DNA of 64,000 nucleotides from Epibacterium sp. Ofav1-8. Lineage in GTDB: Bacteria > Pseudomonadota > Alphaproteobacteria > Rhodobacterales > Rhodobacteraceae. Below the pieces are notes generated by a model that was not told the DNA's origin, did not search any database, and worked only from the letters and a program-made list of their open reading frames with translations. The DNA lies in NCBI RefSeq assembly GCF_022348185.1, contig NZ_JAKRFD010000005.1, positions 124,001-188,000 of the forward strand, given 5' to 3'. Below, in pieces: positions 8,465 through 17,677 of this stretch. Position 1 is the first letter of the stretch, and every line of letters begins with the position of its first letter. The position numbers were made by a program, and so were the translations under genes.

Positions 8465-8628
8465 AGATAAAATTGGCCCCAGTAACACACCTAAACGTAT
8501 GGTTTATAAGGCAAAATCGAGGCCATCCTGGCTTTTCGGGGGTGAACCTGAGGCAGGCTCCTGGCGACAATGTGGCCGCTTTGTGGCGGCGGTCGGGGCG
8601 GGTCAAATTCCCGCCCCCTTTGACGCTG

Positions 8629-10242
8629 TCACAACAGCAGGTCACCATATGATTCGCGGAGCTTGTTCTTCTGAACCTTGCCGGTTCCACCGAGCGGCAA
8701 GGCATCCACGAACACAACCGCATCCGGGACCTGCCACGAGGCGACCCTGCCATCATAGTGTTTAAGAAGCTCTACCTCCGTAAGCGCCGGGTCGGATTTC
8801 ACCGCAATCAGTACCGGCCGCTCATCCCATTTGGGGTGGCGCGCCGCGATCGCCGCGGCCTGAGCAACCCCAGGATGCGACATGGCGATGTCCTCCAGCT
8901 CGACCGTGGAGATCCACTCGCCGCCCGATTTGATGATGTCCTTGGTCCGGTCCCGAATGATCATGTACCCGTCGGGATCTATGGTCGCCACGTCGCCCGT
9001 GTCGAACCATCCATCATCATTCAGCGCGGACTGTTCCTGGCCAAAATAGGTGTCGATGATCCAATGCCCCCGGATCTGAAGCGCGCCTTGGGTTTGCCCG
9101 TCCTCGGGCAGGGCGACCCCGGCCTCGTCGACGATGCGCAGCTCTACACCAAAAGGCGGGCGCCCCTGTCCCGTGCGGATCGCGCCTTTGTCGGCGTCGC
9201 TCAGATCCGCGTGTTTCTGCAGGAGCTGATTGAGCGTGCCAAGCGGGCTGGTCTCGGTCATCCCCCAGGCGTGGATCAGCTCCACCCCGTAGGTATCGCG
9301 GAATGTGGGGATCATCACCGACGGCAAGGCAGACCCGCCCACCACGGTACGCTCCAGGCTGGGGATCTTGCTTCCGGTTGTCTCCAGGGCCTGCAACAGA
9401 CCCATCCAGATCGTCGGTACGCCCAGCGCAATGGTGACCTGTTCTGCATCGATCAGCCTCACCAGGCTTTCGCCATCAAGATGCGGCCCCGGCAACACCA
9501 GCTTGGCGCCGACTGCGGCAGTGATATAGGGAACGCCCCAGGCATTCACGTGGAACATCGGCACCACCGCCATGACACTGTCGCGGGCTGCAAGCGCCAA
9601 GCCGTCGGGCTGATTGCCGCCCAGCGAGTGCAGCACCGTGGAGCGGTGGGTATAGAGCACGCCCTTGGGATTGCCGGTGGTGCCCGAGGTGTAGCACAGG
9701 CTGGAAGCGGTGTTCTCGTCCAGATCGGGCCAGGTATAAGCATCGCTCTCTGCGGCGAGCAGCGTGTCATAGAACAGCAGCCCGTCGATCTGGGCGGCGG
9801 CCTCGGCATCTTCCGGCCCCATCAGAACCACATGGCGCAGCTTCGGCAGGTGCGGTCGCAACTGGGCCACGGCCGACACAAAGGTGGCGTCGATGAACAG
9901 CACCTCATCCTCGGCGTGGTTGATGATGTAAATCAGCTGCTCGGGCTTCAGGCGCGGGTTCAGCGTGTGGCAGACATAACCCGCCCCCGCGACTCCAAAG
10001 TAAATTTCCAGATGGCGACGGTTGTTCCAGGCGATCGTGCCGCAGCGGGTACCGGGTGCCAGCCCAAGCCGATCCAACGCCGCGGCAAGCCTGCGCGCGT
10101 TGCCCGCAACCTGCCCCCAGGTCGTGTGTTCGACGCCACCGGTGGTTTCGACCGACGCCACGGTAGTGCCGGCATGGTACTTGCCCGCGTGCTCGATCAG
10201 CGAACTGATGGTCAGCGGTTGCGTCATCATCTTGCCAAGCAT
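8629..10242 (-). CDS. AMP-forming acyl-CoA ligase (DmdB-like / medium- or long-chain fatty acid)
   Basis: A 537-residue ANL-superfamily ligase that activates a carboxylic acid to acyl-AMP and then acyl-CoA. The P-loop-like motif [11 protein letters not shown] lies near residue 190, the AWGMTETSP motif near 335, and [15 protein letters not shown] plus the catalytic-lysine tail [13 protein letters not shown] at the C-terminus. The N-terminus ([10 protein letters not shown], then ISSLIEHA) resembles what I recall of roseobacter 3-methylmercaptopropionyl-CoA ligases (DmdB), but fatty-acid ligases of this clade look alike, so the substrate is open. The start has an AGGAAGG site. It lies 15 bases after the GMC dehydrogenase gene, so the two probably share a transcript. 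Confidence 0.88.
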   Translation of the reverse strand: MLGKMMTQPLTISSLIEHAGKYHAGTTVASVETTGGVEHTTWGQVAGNARRLAAALDRLGLAPGTRCGTIAWNNRRHLEIYFGVAGAGYVCHTLNPRLKPEQLIYIINHAEDEVLFIDATFVSAVAQLRPHLPKLRHVVLMGPEDAEAAAQIDGLLFYDTLLAAESDAYTWPDLDENTASSLCYTSGTTGNPKGVLYTHRSTVLHSLGGNQPDGLALAARDSVMAVVPMFHVNAWGVPYITAAVGAKLVLPGPHLDGESLVRLIDAEQVTIALGVPTIWMGLLQALETTGSKIPSLERTVVGGSALPSVMIPTFRDTYGVELIHAWGMTETSPLGTLNQLLQKHADLSDADKGAIRTGQGRPPFGVELRIVDEAGVALPEDGQTQGALQIRGHWIIDTYFGQEQSALNDDGWFDTGDVATIDPDGYMIIRDRTKDIIKSGGEWISTVELEDIAMSHPGVAQAAAIAARHPKWDERPVLIAVKSDPALTEVELLKHYDGRVASWQVPDAVVFVDALPLGGTGKVQKNKLRESYGDLLL

Positions 10243-10257
10243 TGGATGTCCTTCCTG

Positions 10258-11898
10258 TTATCTGTGGTGTTCCGGCCCGCCCGGAGCCGGTCCTGGTCGC
10301 CCCAGGATCATGTCGGCCGCCTTTTCGGCGATCATGATCGTGGGCGCGTTGGTATTGCCGCCAATGAGACGCGGCATGATCGACGCGTCAATCACCCGCA
10401 ATCCGTCCAGTCCGTGCACCCGCAGCTCCGGATCGACGACCGCATCGGGGTCTCGGCCCATCCGACAGGTGCCCACCGGGTGATAGATGGTATCGGCGCG
10501 GTCCCTGATATGCGCTGCGAGCGTGGCATCATCCGGTTCGGCGTCAATGAACAGCTCTTTGGTCAGGCAATCGACAATGGGTTGCTGCGCCATGAGCCGC
10601 CGGGTCAGCCGCACGCCACGCAACAGCCCTTCCAGATCGTCGTTTTCCGCCAGGAACTGGGGATCAATCACCGGTGCCTCCAGCGGATCGGCAGAGGCGA
10701 GGGATACGGTGCCCCGCGATTTTGGGCGCAGCAAGCAAACATGACAGCTGACCCCGTGCCCAAGATGCAGCTTGCGCGCGTGATCGTCGACAATGGCAAT
10801 CACGAAATGCAACTGCACATCCGGACGGTCAAACGCGGCATCCGTTTTCAAAAAGGCCGCGCCTTCGGCAAAAGGGGTGGCAATCATGCTTCGCCCGCTT
10901 CGGCGCCATGTCAGGATTTCCCGCAGAAGCTTTCCTCCGGCGGCAAGCGAAATCCCGAAATTGTCCGTGTCCCGCGTCTTGTAGGCGAGAGTGAAATCGA
11001 GATGATCCTGCAAGTTCTGCCCCACACCGGGCAATGCGTGCCGCACCGCGATCCCGTGCGGCTTTAGATCCTGTGGTCGCCCGACACCGGACAGCTGCAA
11101 CAGCTGGGGCGAGTTGAACGCCCCGCCGCATAACAGGACCTCCCGTCGTGCCAGAACTTGCCGCTGTTTACGCCGGTGCCGGTAGGCAACCCCGGTCGCC
11201 CGCTTGCCCTCGAACAGGATCCGCGTGGCATGGGCGCCGGTCAGCACGGTCAGGTTCGGGCGCCCCATCACCGGGTGCAGATAGGCAGCCGCTGCCGAAC
11301 AGCGCTGCCCATTGCGCGCGGAATCGTGAAACTGCGTCACCTGATAGTAGCCGATCCCTTCGTTGTCGCCGCGATTGAAGTCCTCGCTCCGGCGGATCTG
11401 CATGGCCTGCCCTGCCTGCACAAATGCCTCCGTCACCGGGCGCGGCGCTTTCTGGTCGCTGACGTGAAGCGGACCATCAGCGCCATGCATCGGGTCACAG
11501 CCGGCCTGATTGTTCTCCGCCCGGCGGAAATAGGGCAGCACGTCCTGCCACCCCCATCCGGGACAGCCAAGCGCGGCCCATTCGTCATAGTCGCACGCAT
11601 GGCCGCGCACATAGAGCATGGCGTTGATCGCGCTTGATCCGCCCAGTGCCTTGCCCCGGGGCTGATACCCTCTGCGCCCGTTGAGCCCTGCCTGCGGGAC
11701 CGTTTCATAGGCCCAGTTGTTGATCTTGGGCCGCCCCGGCAGCATCGCGACAACCGCCGCGGGGGTGCGGACCAAAAGCCCGTCGCCGCGCCCCCCGGCC
11801 TCGAGCAGGCACACGGTGACCGCCGGGTTCTCCGACAGCCGCGCCGCCAGAACGGAACCGGCCGAGCCCCCGCCCACGATGACATAGTCGCATTCCAT
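10258..11898 (-). CDS. GMC-family FAD alcohol/choline dehydrogenase
   Basis: A 546-residue glucose-methanol-choline oxidoreductase. The FAD-binding Rossmann motif [15 protein letters not shown] is at residues 8-22, the GMC signature [20 protein letters not shown] is near residue 82, and the catalytic-His region [10 protein letters not shown] is near the C-terminus. The family includes choline dehydrogenase BetA and membrane-associated alcohol dehydrogenases of the AlkJ type. No betB or betI lies nearby, and the downstream partner is an acyl-CoA ligase, so oxidation of a primary alcohol feeding acyl-CoA formation is as plausible as choline oxidation. The ribosome-binding site is AGGAGGAG. Confidence 0.88.
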   Translation of the reverse strand: MECDYVIVGGGSAGSVLAARLSENPAVTVCLLEAGGRGDGLLVRTPAAVVAMLPGRPKINNWAYETVPQAGLNGRRGYQPRGKALGGSSAINAMLYVRGHACDYDEWAALGCPGWGWQDVLPYFRRAENNQAGCDPMHGADGPLHVSDQKAPRPVTEAFVQAGQAMQIRRSEDFNRGDNEGIGYYQVTQFHDSARNGQRCSAAAAYLHPVMGRPNLTVLTGAHATRILFEGKRATGVAYRHRRKQRQVLARREVLLCGGAFNSPQLLQLSGVGRPQDLKPHGIAVRHALPGVGQNLQDHLDFTLAYKTRDTDNFGISLAAGGKLLREILTWRRSGRSMIATPFAEGAAFLKTDAAFDRPDVQLHFVIAIVDDHARKLHLGHGVSCHVCLLRPKSRGTVSLASADPLEAPVIDPQFLAENDDLEGLLRGVRLTRRLMAQQPIVDCLTKELFIDAEPDDATLAAHIRDRADTIYHPVGTCRMGRDPDAVVDPELRVHGLDGLRVIDASIMPRLIGGNTNAPTIMIAEKAADMILGRPGPAPGGPEHHR

Positions 11899-12045
11899 GC
11901 TGCTCCTCCTGGCGCTGATCAGCGCGCAGAAGACCTCCGCTGTCTACTCTAACGGTACGTCAGGCGCGCATTCCGGCCTGACGGCAGCCGCATCCCCTCC
12001 CCTGCGCGCCAGCGGCAGGGACCGGCGCGCTGTCGGTGGGCGGGA

Positions 12046-12798
12046 TCACACCATCACAATCGGGCGCCCATCCACCATGCGGAGCGGCGCATCGGTTTCA
12101 AAGACACCTCTGATCAGGTCCGCGGTCACCACATCCCGTGGCGCGCCATCTGCACACAGGCATCCATTTTTCATCACCAGCACACGGTCGGCGTAGGCGG
12201 TGGCAAAGTTGACGTCATGCAGCACGATGATAATGGTGCGCCCCTTGTTGTCCGCCAAATCCCGCAGGCGGGCCATCAAAGCGCGCGACGCGGCCAGATC
12301 AAGATTGTTGAGCGGTTCATCCAGCAACAGGTAATCAGTGTCCTGCACATAGGTCATCGCCACAAACGCCCGCTGCCGCTGCCCACCAGACAACGTATCA
12401 AGCGGCCGATCCGCCAGCGGAAAAAGATCAAACAGGCCCAGGCCCTCTTCGACCTTGGCGCGGTCTTCTGACGTCGGGCGCCCGCGGTGATAGGGGTAGC
12501 GGCCAAAGCCCACCAGATCACGCACCGTCAGGCGGCTTGCGGCGTGGACCGTCTGCGGCAGGATCGCAAGCCGCCTGGCCAGTTCCTTGTCATCGCTTTC
12601 GCCCACGATCAGCTCATCGACGGTGATGCGCCCCTGCTGCTGCGGTATCAGCCGCGCCATCAGCGACAGCAGCGTCGATTTTCCCGCGCCATTGGGACCG
12701 ACAAGCGCCACCACACCGCCCTTGGGCACGGTGACGGAAATCTCGTTCAGGATCGGAGCTCCGTGGATATGATGGGACAGGTTCTGGACCTCGATCAT
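12046..12798 (-). CDS. Ferric-siderophore ABC transporter, ATP-binding protein
   Basis: A 250-residue ATPase of the FepC/FecE type. Walker A GPNGAGKST is at residues 34-42, the signature LSGGQRQR near 135, Walker B YLLLDEP near 155, and the H-loop VLHDVN near 190. The start at 12798 overlaps the stop of the upstream permease (ATGA). A longer open frame upstream belongs to the permease in another frame. Together with two FecCD permeases and a binding protein it forms a complete importer for an iron chelate. Confidence 0.92.
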   Translation of the reverse strand: MIEVQNLSHHIHGAPILNEISVTVPKGGVVALVGPNGAGKSTLLSLMARLIPQQQGRITVDELIVGESDDKELARRLAILPQTVHAASRLTVRDLVGFGRYPYHRGRPTSEDRAKVEEGLGLFDLFPLADRPLDTLSGGQRQRAFVAMTYVQDTDYLLLDEPLNNLDLAASRALMARLRDLADNKGRTIIIVLHDVNFATAYADRVLVMKNGCLCADGAPRDVVTADLIRGVFETDAPLRMVDGRPIVMV

Positions 12799-13739
12799 CG
12801 TTTCAGTCCTTTCATCAGCAACAGCAGGAACACCAACCCGCCAAGGAATTCGACCACGACACTGAGCGGCGTGGTAAAGGCAAAGACCCGCTCCAGCGCC
12901 CATTGGCCGCCGACGAGGATCACGCCGGATATCAGCGCGCTCCCGGGCAGCAGGATCGCATGGCGGTAGGTTGGCAGCACCAGATAGGTCAGCGCAGAGA
13001 CCAAAAGCCCGAAGAAGGCCACCGGCCCCACCAGCGCGGTGGAAACCGCAACCAGGATCGAAATCAGCAAGAGCGCCCGGCGCTGCCCTCTGAGTGGGGG
13101 CTCCCCCAGCGAGGTTGATGCCACCGCTCCGAGCGCCAGCACATCCAGCCGGTGCCGCATGCGCCAGGCACATCCCAGTGCCACACAGCACAGGATGGCC
13201 GAGACGCCCAGCAGATCAGTTTCAGCCCGAGAGAACCGCGCGAAGGACGCCGCCTGCACCACGGCGTATTCACTTGGGTCGATTACACGCTGCAACAGAC
13301 CAGTGACCGAGCGCAGCATCACCGCCAGCACCACCCCGGTCAGAAGCATGCGCATCAGATCGCCCTGCCCTTTGCGCAACAACAGACCAAACAGCGTCAC
13401 CGCTGCCGCAGACATCAATGTTGCGTTGGTCAGCATCAACAGCCCCGGATCAAGTTGCAGGTAGGCAGGCGCGCCCAATGCAACCACCGCAGAGGTCAGG
13501 ATCAGAACATACAGCGCATCAAATCCCATGATCGACGGCGTCAGGATGCGATTGCCGGAAATGGTCTGAAACATCACCGCCGCCACCGCCTGTGCTGCGC
13601 CGATCAACACCAATGCCGCGAGCTTCTTGCCGCGAAACATCAGCGCAAACTCAAGACTGCCCTTCACGCCCGTGAACAGATAGGCAAGCGCGCAGGCCAC
13701 AAGAACCAGCGCCAGGCACAGCAGGCGATTACGATACAT
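12795..13739 (-). CDS. Ferric-siderophore ABC transporter permease (FecCD type), second subunit
   Basis: A 314-residue integral membrane protein of the FecCD family. The early motif GAAQAVAAVMFQTISGNRILTPSIMGFDALYVL corresponds to the family block with N-x-L-x-x-P-x-x-x-G (key residues Asn, Pro, Gly). GPVAFFGLLV near residue 225 is the second conserved stretch, followed by hydrophobic C-terminal helices. The ATG at 13739 overlaps the upstream permease by 11 bases, which favours it over the longer frame that begins 31 codons earlier. It pairs with the other permease to form the translocation path. Confidence 0.9.
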   Translation of the reverse strand: MYRNRLLCLALVLVACALAYLFTGVKGSLEFALMFRGKKLAALVLIGAAQAVAAVMFQTISGNRILTPSIMGFDALYVLILTSAVVALGAPAYLQLDPGLLMLTNATLMSAAAVTLFGLLLRKGQGDLMRMLLTGVVLAVMLRSVTGLLQRVIDPSEYAVVQAASFARFSRAETDLLGVSAILCCVALGCAWRMRHRLDVLALGAVASTSLGEPPLRGQRRALLLISILVAVSTALVGPVAFFGLLVSALTYLVLPTYRHAILLPGSALISGVILVGGQWALERVFAFTTPLSVVVEFLGGLVFLLLLMKGLKR

Positions 13740-14679
13740 GCTGGCCTCTGCCGTAGAGCATCCACAGAAAGACAGCCGCGCCGATGATGCCGATAACGGT
13801 CGCCACCGGCACCTCGAACGGATGCACCACAAGGCGCGCGAAGATATCCGACGCCAGGACCAAACCCGCGCCCACCATCGCCGTCAGCGGCAGGCTCCGG
13901 CGCAGATTGTCGCCGACGAGACGGCTGACAAGGTTTGGCACGACCAACCCGACAAAGGGGATCGCACCCACCGTCACCACGGTGAGGCCCGTCACCACGG
14001 AAATCACCACCAGACCGCTCAGGACGACCTGACGGTAGTTAAGACCGAGGTTCAGGCTCACGGTTTCCCCGAGGCCGAGGATGGAAAACTGATCCGCCAC
14101 CAGATAGCTCAGCGCCGCAGCCAGACCCGCGACCCACAGCAGTTCATATCGGCCACGCATGGTGCCGGAGAACTCGCCGGTCAGCCAGATGTCGATATAT
14201 TGCAGCATATCGAGTTGAAACCCGATGTAGACGGCGGCCGACCCGATCACGCCCCCGTAGACGATGCCTACAAGCGGCACCAGCAGTGGCTCCTCTGGCG
14301 GCAGGCGACGCGTGAGCGCGAAGAACCCCATGCTGCCCACGAGGGCCGCACAGGCCGCTAGGGTCATCTTCACTCCGATGGCCGCGGTCGGCAGCAGGAC
14401 CGAAACCAGCAACAGGCCCAGCATCGCGCTTTGGCCGGTGCCTGCGGTCATCGGCTCCACGAACCTGTTGCGCGCGATCAGCTGCATGATCTGACCGGCA
14501 ATCGCCAACGACGCCCCGGTCAGCACCACCGCACATGCGCGCGGCAGGCGGCTGTCCCGGATCAACACCCAGGCCTCCGTCGTCATGATTTCCGTCAGCG
14601 CCAGAGGGGTCGCCCCCACAAAGAGCGATCCGACAAACAAGAGGCTGAGGAGCAGCACCCCCGGGACAGTGTGCGACAT
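13729..14679 (-). CDS. Ferric-siderophore ABC transporter permease (FecCD type), first subunit
   Basis: A 316-residue FecCD permease. RLPRACAVVLTGASLAIAG, then QLIARNRFVEPMTAGTGQSA is the canonical N-terminal FecCD block, and VGAIPFVGLVVPNLVSRLVG near residue 235 is the signature region for coupling to the ATPase. About nine hydrophobic segments are visible. It begins 6 bases after the binding-protein gene and overlaps the second permease. Confidence 0.92.
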   Translation of the reverse strand: MSHTVPGVLLLSLLFVGSLFVGATPLALTEIMTTEAWVLIRDSRLPRACAVVLTGASLAIAGQIMQLIARNRFVEPMTAGTGQSAMLGLLLVSVLLPTAAIGVKMTLAACAALVGSMGFFALTRRLPPEEPLLVPLVGIVYGGVIGSAAVYIGFQLDMLQYIDIWLTGEFSGTMRGRYELLWVAGLAAALSYLVADQFSILGLGETVSLNLGLNYRQVVLSGLVVISVVTGLTVVTVGAIPFVGLVVPNLVSRLVGDNLRRSLPLTAMVGAGLVLASDIFARLVVHPFEVPVATVIGIIGAAVFLWMLYGRGQHVS

Positions 14680-14685
14680 CAGGGA

Positions 14686-15582
14686 TCAGTTTCCGCTGAA
14701 GCCGGCCTCGATATCCGAAAGCGTCCGCATCATCGACTGGATCCCACCGCCGGAGATGTAGATGTCGGACGCATTGAGATACACGACCTGATCGTTCTTC
14801 CAGGCTGTGGTCTCATGCACCAGCGTATTGTCGAGGGTGGTCTTTGCATCCTCGCCCGGCTGACCAATCGCGGCAAGACGGTCGATCACGATCAGCCAAT
14901 CCGGGTTCACCGTCTGGATGAACTCGAACGAGATGCTCTCGCCATGCGTCGAGTCGCTGATCTCCGCCGCGGCTTCCGGCAGGTCGAGCGTGGAATGCAG
15001 CCAGCCGAACCGGCCCGCCTTGCCATAGGCAGAGATTTTCGGTCCATTGGTCAGGAGGATCAGCGCGGTTCCCTGACCGGCCACCGCAGCGCGGGTGTCG
15101 GCCAGCTGGGTATCGAAGGCGGCACGCAGTTCGGCGGCTTTGTCCTCAAGGTCAAAAATCCTGCCATAGGCCTCGAGCCGATCAAGCCCCTGACCGACCA
15201 CATCTTCCCAGATGGTCATGTCGATCGCCGGAGCCAGTTCTGACATCGGTTCGACCTGATCCGAGCTGCGCCCGCCGACAATAATCAAGTCGGGCTGTAA
15301 GGCATGTACCGCTTCGATGTCAGGTTCAAAAAGGGTGCCCAGATCTTCGGCTTTCTCGGCAATGCTGTCGAGGTAATCCACGTAGAGGTTCTGCGGTGCA
15401 CCCGTGATGTCGACCCCCAGCGCCGACAAAGTGTCTACGGCAGCAATGTCAAAGACCGCGATTTTTTCCGGGGCCTCCGGGACCTTCGCAGCACCGCGAT
15501 AAGTGTCAATGGATACGGTATCTGCGGCAAACGCAGGCAGAGCCAGAAGCAGCGCAGCGCCGCAAGCAAGCGATCGAAACAT
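14686..15582 (-). CDS. Siderophore ABC transporter periplasmic binding protein
   Basis: A 298-residue class III solute-binding protein that delivers an iron chelate to the FecCD permeases. It has a signal peptide (first 19 residues, cleavage near AFA-AD). The PEKIAVFDIAAVDTLSALG and FEPDIEAVHALQPDLIIVGGR blocks are typical of FatB/YclQ-like binding proteins. No lipobox is seen. I prefer the ATG at 15582, which has a GGGGA site 8 bases before it. An in-frame ATG at 15597 is possible. It is the first gene of the four-gene importer operon. Confidence 0.9.
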   Translation of the reverse strand: MFRSLACGAALLLALPAFAADTVSIDTYRGAAKVPEAPEKIAVFDIAAVDTLSALGVDITGAPQNLYVDYLDSIAEKAEDLGTLFEPDIEAVHALQPDLIIVGGRSSDQVEPMSELAPAIDMTIWEDVVGQGLDRLEAYGRIFDLEDKAAELRAAFDTQLADTRAAVAGQGTALILLTNGPKISAYGKAGRFGWLHSTLDLPEAAAEISDSTHGESISFEFIQTVNPDWLIVIDRLAAIGQPGEDAKTTLDNTLVHETTAWKNDQVVYLNASDIYISGGGIQSMMRTLSDIEAGFSGN

Positions 15583-15707
15583 CGGACAAGTCCCCATGTC
15601 ATTTCAAGGAAGGGAAAGATCTGCTTCGCTGGCTGTGCGTGCACACTTGCTGGCGGGCAGAACCTGCCACAGCCTTCAGGAAATGGCCATGTCCATTTTG
15701 GAATATC

Positions 15708-15989
15708 TCAGTCCCAGTTCAGGCGTTCGACGTTTTCGCGAAAGGCAAAGCGGAGCAGATGGCTCTCGATAATGCCCTTGGTTTGTTCAAGCCCGTCCTG
15801 ATCTTCTGCCGTGACCGTAATCACCAGGACGTCATCCTCGGCGATCAGAACCGCCGTACCACGTGCAAAACCCACGGAGCCCTCGCGATCATCGAAACGG
15901 GCCTCGACCTTATGTGCAAAATGCTTGCAGAGCTGTTGTAGGTACTGGCTGGCTTTGGAGGTTTCGAAACGGCATTTGGTGTTCAGCAT
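15708..15989 (-). CDS. DUF2218 family protein
   Basis: A 93-residue protein. The sequence around ASQYLQQLCKHFAHKVEARF and GTAVLIAEDDVLVITVTAED, ending HLLRFAFRENVERLNW, fits the DUF2218 family, which is small, of unknown biochemical function, and often found beside iron or siderophore uptake genes. That fits the importer operon 126 bases downstream. The ATG at 15989 has an AGAGGA site 7 bases before it. The open frame continues upstream without a stop into a transposase remnant, so an in-frame fusion is possible but unlikely to be the native product. Confidence 0.8.
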   Translation of the reverse strand: MLNTKCRFETSKASQYLQQLCKHFAHKVEARFDDREGSVGFARGTAVLIAEDDVLVITVTAEDQDGLEQTKGIIESHLLRFAFRENVERLNWD

Positions 15990-16009
15990 ACGTAAATCCT
16001 CTGATTGTG

Positions 16010-16230
16010 GGCGACGTGCTCCCTGCAGAGCCCGCGTTTCTGGGCGCGCTGTGTTCAGGGGTTGGCCCTCTACTGACCGTTGGTGATACTCCCATGGGGT
16101 GAGCCCGTCGAGGCTCGGGTGTGGGCACTGGCGATGATAATTGCTCCGCCAGGCAGCGATCAGATCCCGTGCGTGGCGCAGGTTTACATGAAACGAAAAA
16201 ACCAGTTCTTGAAAAGGCTTACACGCGGGG
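16010..16230 (-). pseudogene. IS3-family transposase remnant (C-terminal end of OrfB)
   Basis: The minus-strand frame encodes HARDLIAAWRSNYHRQCPHP and then SLDGLTPWEYHQR, the typical C-terminal end of IS3-type integrases (consensus: W-Y-N-x-x-R-P-H-x-x-L-x-x-x-T-P-x-x-Y). The DDE catalytic core, OrfA and recognisable terminal repeats are all missing. It is a decayed insertion upstream of and in frame with the DUF2218 gene. Confidence 0.75.
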
Positions 16231-16522
16231 TCTCGGCGAGACACCTGCCAGCCGTGTCGGGTTGAAAAACGGATGGCGTGACGCGCGCGCCGAAAAGGGC
16301 ATCGGTCTCAAGCGTCATCGCTTTTTGCAGCATCCTGTGACCTGAACGAATTCCGTTCCATCAGAGTGCATCCCCGCATAGATCGGGCGCACCGGGAGCC
16401 GTATTGTCGAAACCGCGCATTGGCGGCTTGTGTCACCCTCGCTCGCCACGAACAGGCTCGCTGAGTGACCAAAATCATGACCGAAGGATCAACTATCATC
16501 AGTCGTTACATATTGTGAGAAG
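16231..16522. other. Gene-free stretch between IS remnant and tRNA-Lys
   Basis: About 290 bases without a convincing gene. Short frames on both strands lack recognisable domains. It may be decayed mobile DNA, given the IS3 remnant on one side and a tRNA on the other, but I cannot identify its source. Confidence 0.5.
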
Positions 16523-16598
16523 TGGTGAGCCGTGCAGGATTCGAACCTGCGACCCACTGATTAAAAGTCAGTTGCTCTACCAACTGAGCTAACGGCCC
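16523..16598 (-). tRNA. tRNA-Lys (anticodon TTT)
   Basis: A 76-nt cloverleaf. The acceptor stem GGGCCGT pairs with ACGGCTC (one G-T), followed by discriminator A and an encoded CCA. The D arm includes TAGCTCAGTTGGTAGAGC. The anticodon loop CTTTTAA sits on an ACTGA/TCAGT stem, and the T arm GCAGG-TTCGAAT-CCTGC is perfect. Anticodon TTT reads AAA/AAG lysine codons. Confidence 0.97.
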
Positions 16599-16813
16599 AC
16601 TCTCTGTCTGGAGGCTTGGTCCGGCCTCCGCGGATCGCCCTTAGAGCTGATTAATCCCGGAGGATCAAGCGCTTATTTCGGGCTGAAACGTCTTGGCCAA
16701 GCTGGCCGCGCCGTTCCGATAGGGGGGGCTTCTACGGTCACGGCGGCAAAGGGTCAACCCCCTTTTCAAAGTTTTCTGCGCTATCTCTGGATTCATTTTC
16801 TCATGAGGTCTAT

Positions 16814-17677
16814 ATGCGGGTCATGGCCTCCCCAGGATCCGATCATATGTTGCCGTTCATGAAGATGCACGGGCTTGGAAACGACTTTGTCGTCATCGAT
16901 GCCCGCACCGAAAACTCTCACATTACCCCCGCTCTGGCGAAGGGAATCGCCCATCGTCAATTCGGCCTGGGTTTCGACCAGCTGGCGGTGATCCTGCCCC
17001 CAGAGCCCGATGACGGTGCCACGGATGCGCATCTGGTGTTTTACAATGCCGACGGGTCGACTTCGGCTGCCTGCGGCAACGCCACCCGCTGCATCGCGCG
17101 CTACCTGCTGGATCAGAGCGGCGCGACCGGGCTTACCCTGACGACGGATAGGGGTACGTTGTTTGCACGTGATGCCGGCGCCGGGCTGACCTCGGTCAAC
17201 ATGGGGATGCCACAACTCTCCTGGGATGAAATCCCCCTGAGCGAGGACATGGATACGCTGGAGCTGCCCATCGAGGGCGGCCCCACGGCGACCGGCATGG
17301 GCAATCCGCATTGCACCTTCTTTGTGGAGGACGCCGATCTGATCCCGCTGGAGGATTTTGGCCCCCGCTACGAACACCACCCGCTCTATCCGCAACGCAC
17401 CAACGTGCAGGTGGCGCATGTTGTCGGTCCCGATCACCTGCGCATGCGTGTCTGGGAACGTGGCGTGGGGGTGACCCTTGCCTCTGGGTCTTCCTCCTGT
17501 GCGACAGCGGTTGCCGCGGCACGCAAGGGGCTCACGGGGCGCAAGGTGCAGATCGATCTGGATGGCGGCACGCTGTGGATCGACTGGCGCGAGGATGGCG
17601 TCTGGATGACAGGCCCGACCATGCATGTGGCCGATGGGCATTTCACCCGTCAGTTCCTCGAAAGCCTCACCCCGTGA
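16814..17677 (+). CDS. dapF: Diaminopimelate epimerase
   Basis: A 287-residue DapF, converting LL- to meso-diaminopimelate for lysine and peptidoglycan synthesis. The N-terminus has MKMHGLGNDFVVIDAR. The catalytic cysteine pair is Cys87 in SAACGNATRC and Cys229 in SGSSSCATA, both in the family positions. A GAGG site 5 bases upstream supports the ATG at 16814. The ATG at 16847 (MLPFMKMHG) is an alternative closer to the conserved core. The stop overlaps the GTG start of mtaB. Confidence 0.96.
   Translation: MRVMASPGSDHMLPFMKMHGLGNDFVVIDARTENSHITPALAKGIAHRQFGLGFDQLAVILPPEPDDGATDAHLVFYNADGSTSAACGNATRCIARYLLDQSGATGLTLTTDRGTLFARDAGAGLTSVNMGMPQLSWDEIPLSEDMDTLELPIEGGPTATGMGNPHCTFFVEDADLIPLEDFGPRYEHHPLYPQRTNVQVAHVVGPDHLRMRVWERGVGVTLASGSSSCATAVAAARKGLTGRKVQIDLDGGTLWIDWREDGVWMTGPTMHVADGHFTRQFLESLTP

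Noticed and set aside
8595-8617. GGGGCGGG / CCCGCCCC hairpin after the acyl-CoA ligase
   Set aside because: The stem is plausible, but no T-run follows on the minus strand, so I did not list it as a terminator.
8758-11067. 769-residue plus-strand frame
   Set aside because: Antisense to the acyl-CoA ligase and the GMC dehydrogenase, with no recognisable domain.
16404-16592. Small plus-strand frame ending CRIRTCDPLIKSQLLYQLS
   Set aside because: It is the antisense reading of the tRNA-Lys gene, a known false-protein pattern.
17311-17673. Upstream extension of the mtaB frame
   Set aside because: It lies inside dapF and precedes the conserved first cysteine by more than 120 residues. The GTG overlapping the dapF stop fits better.
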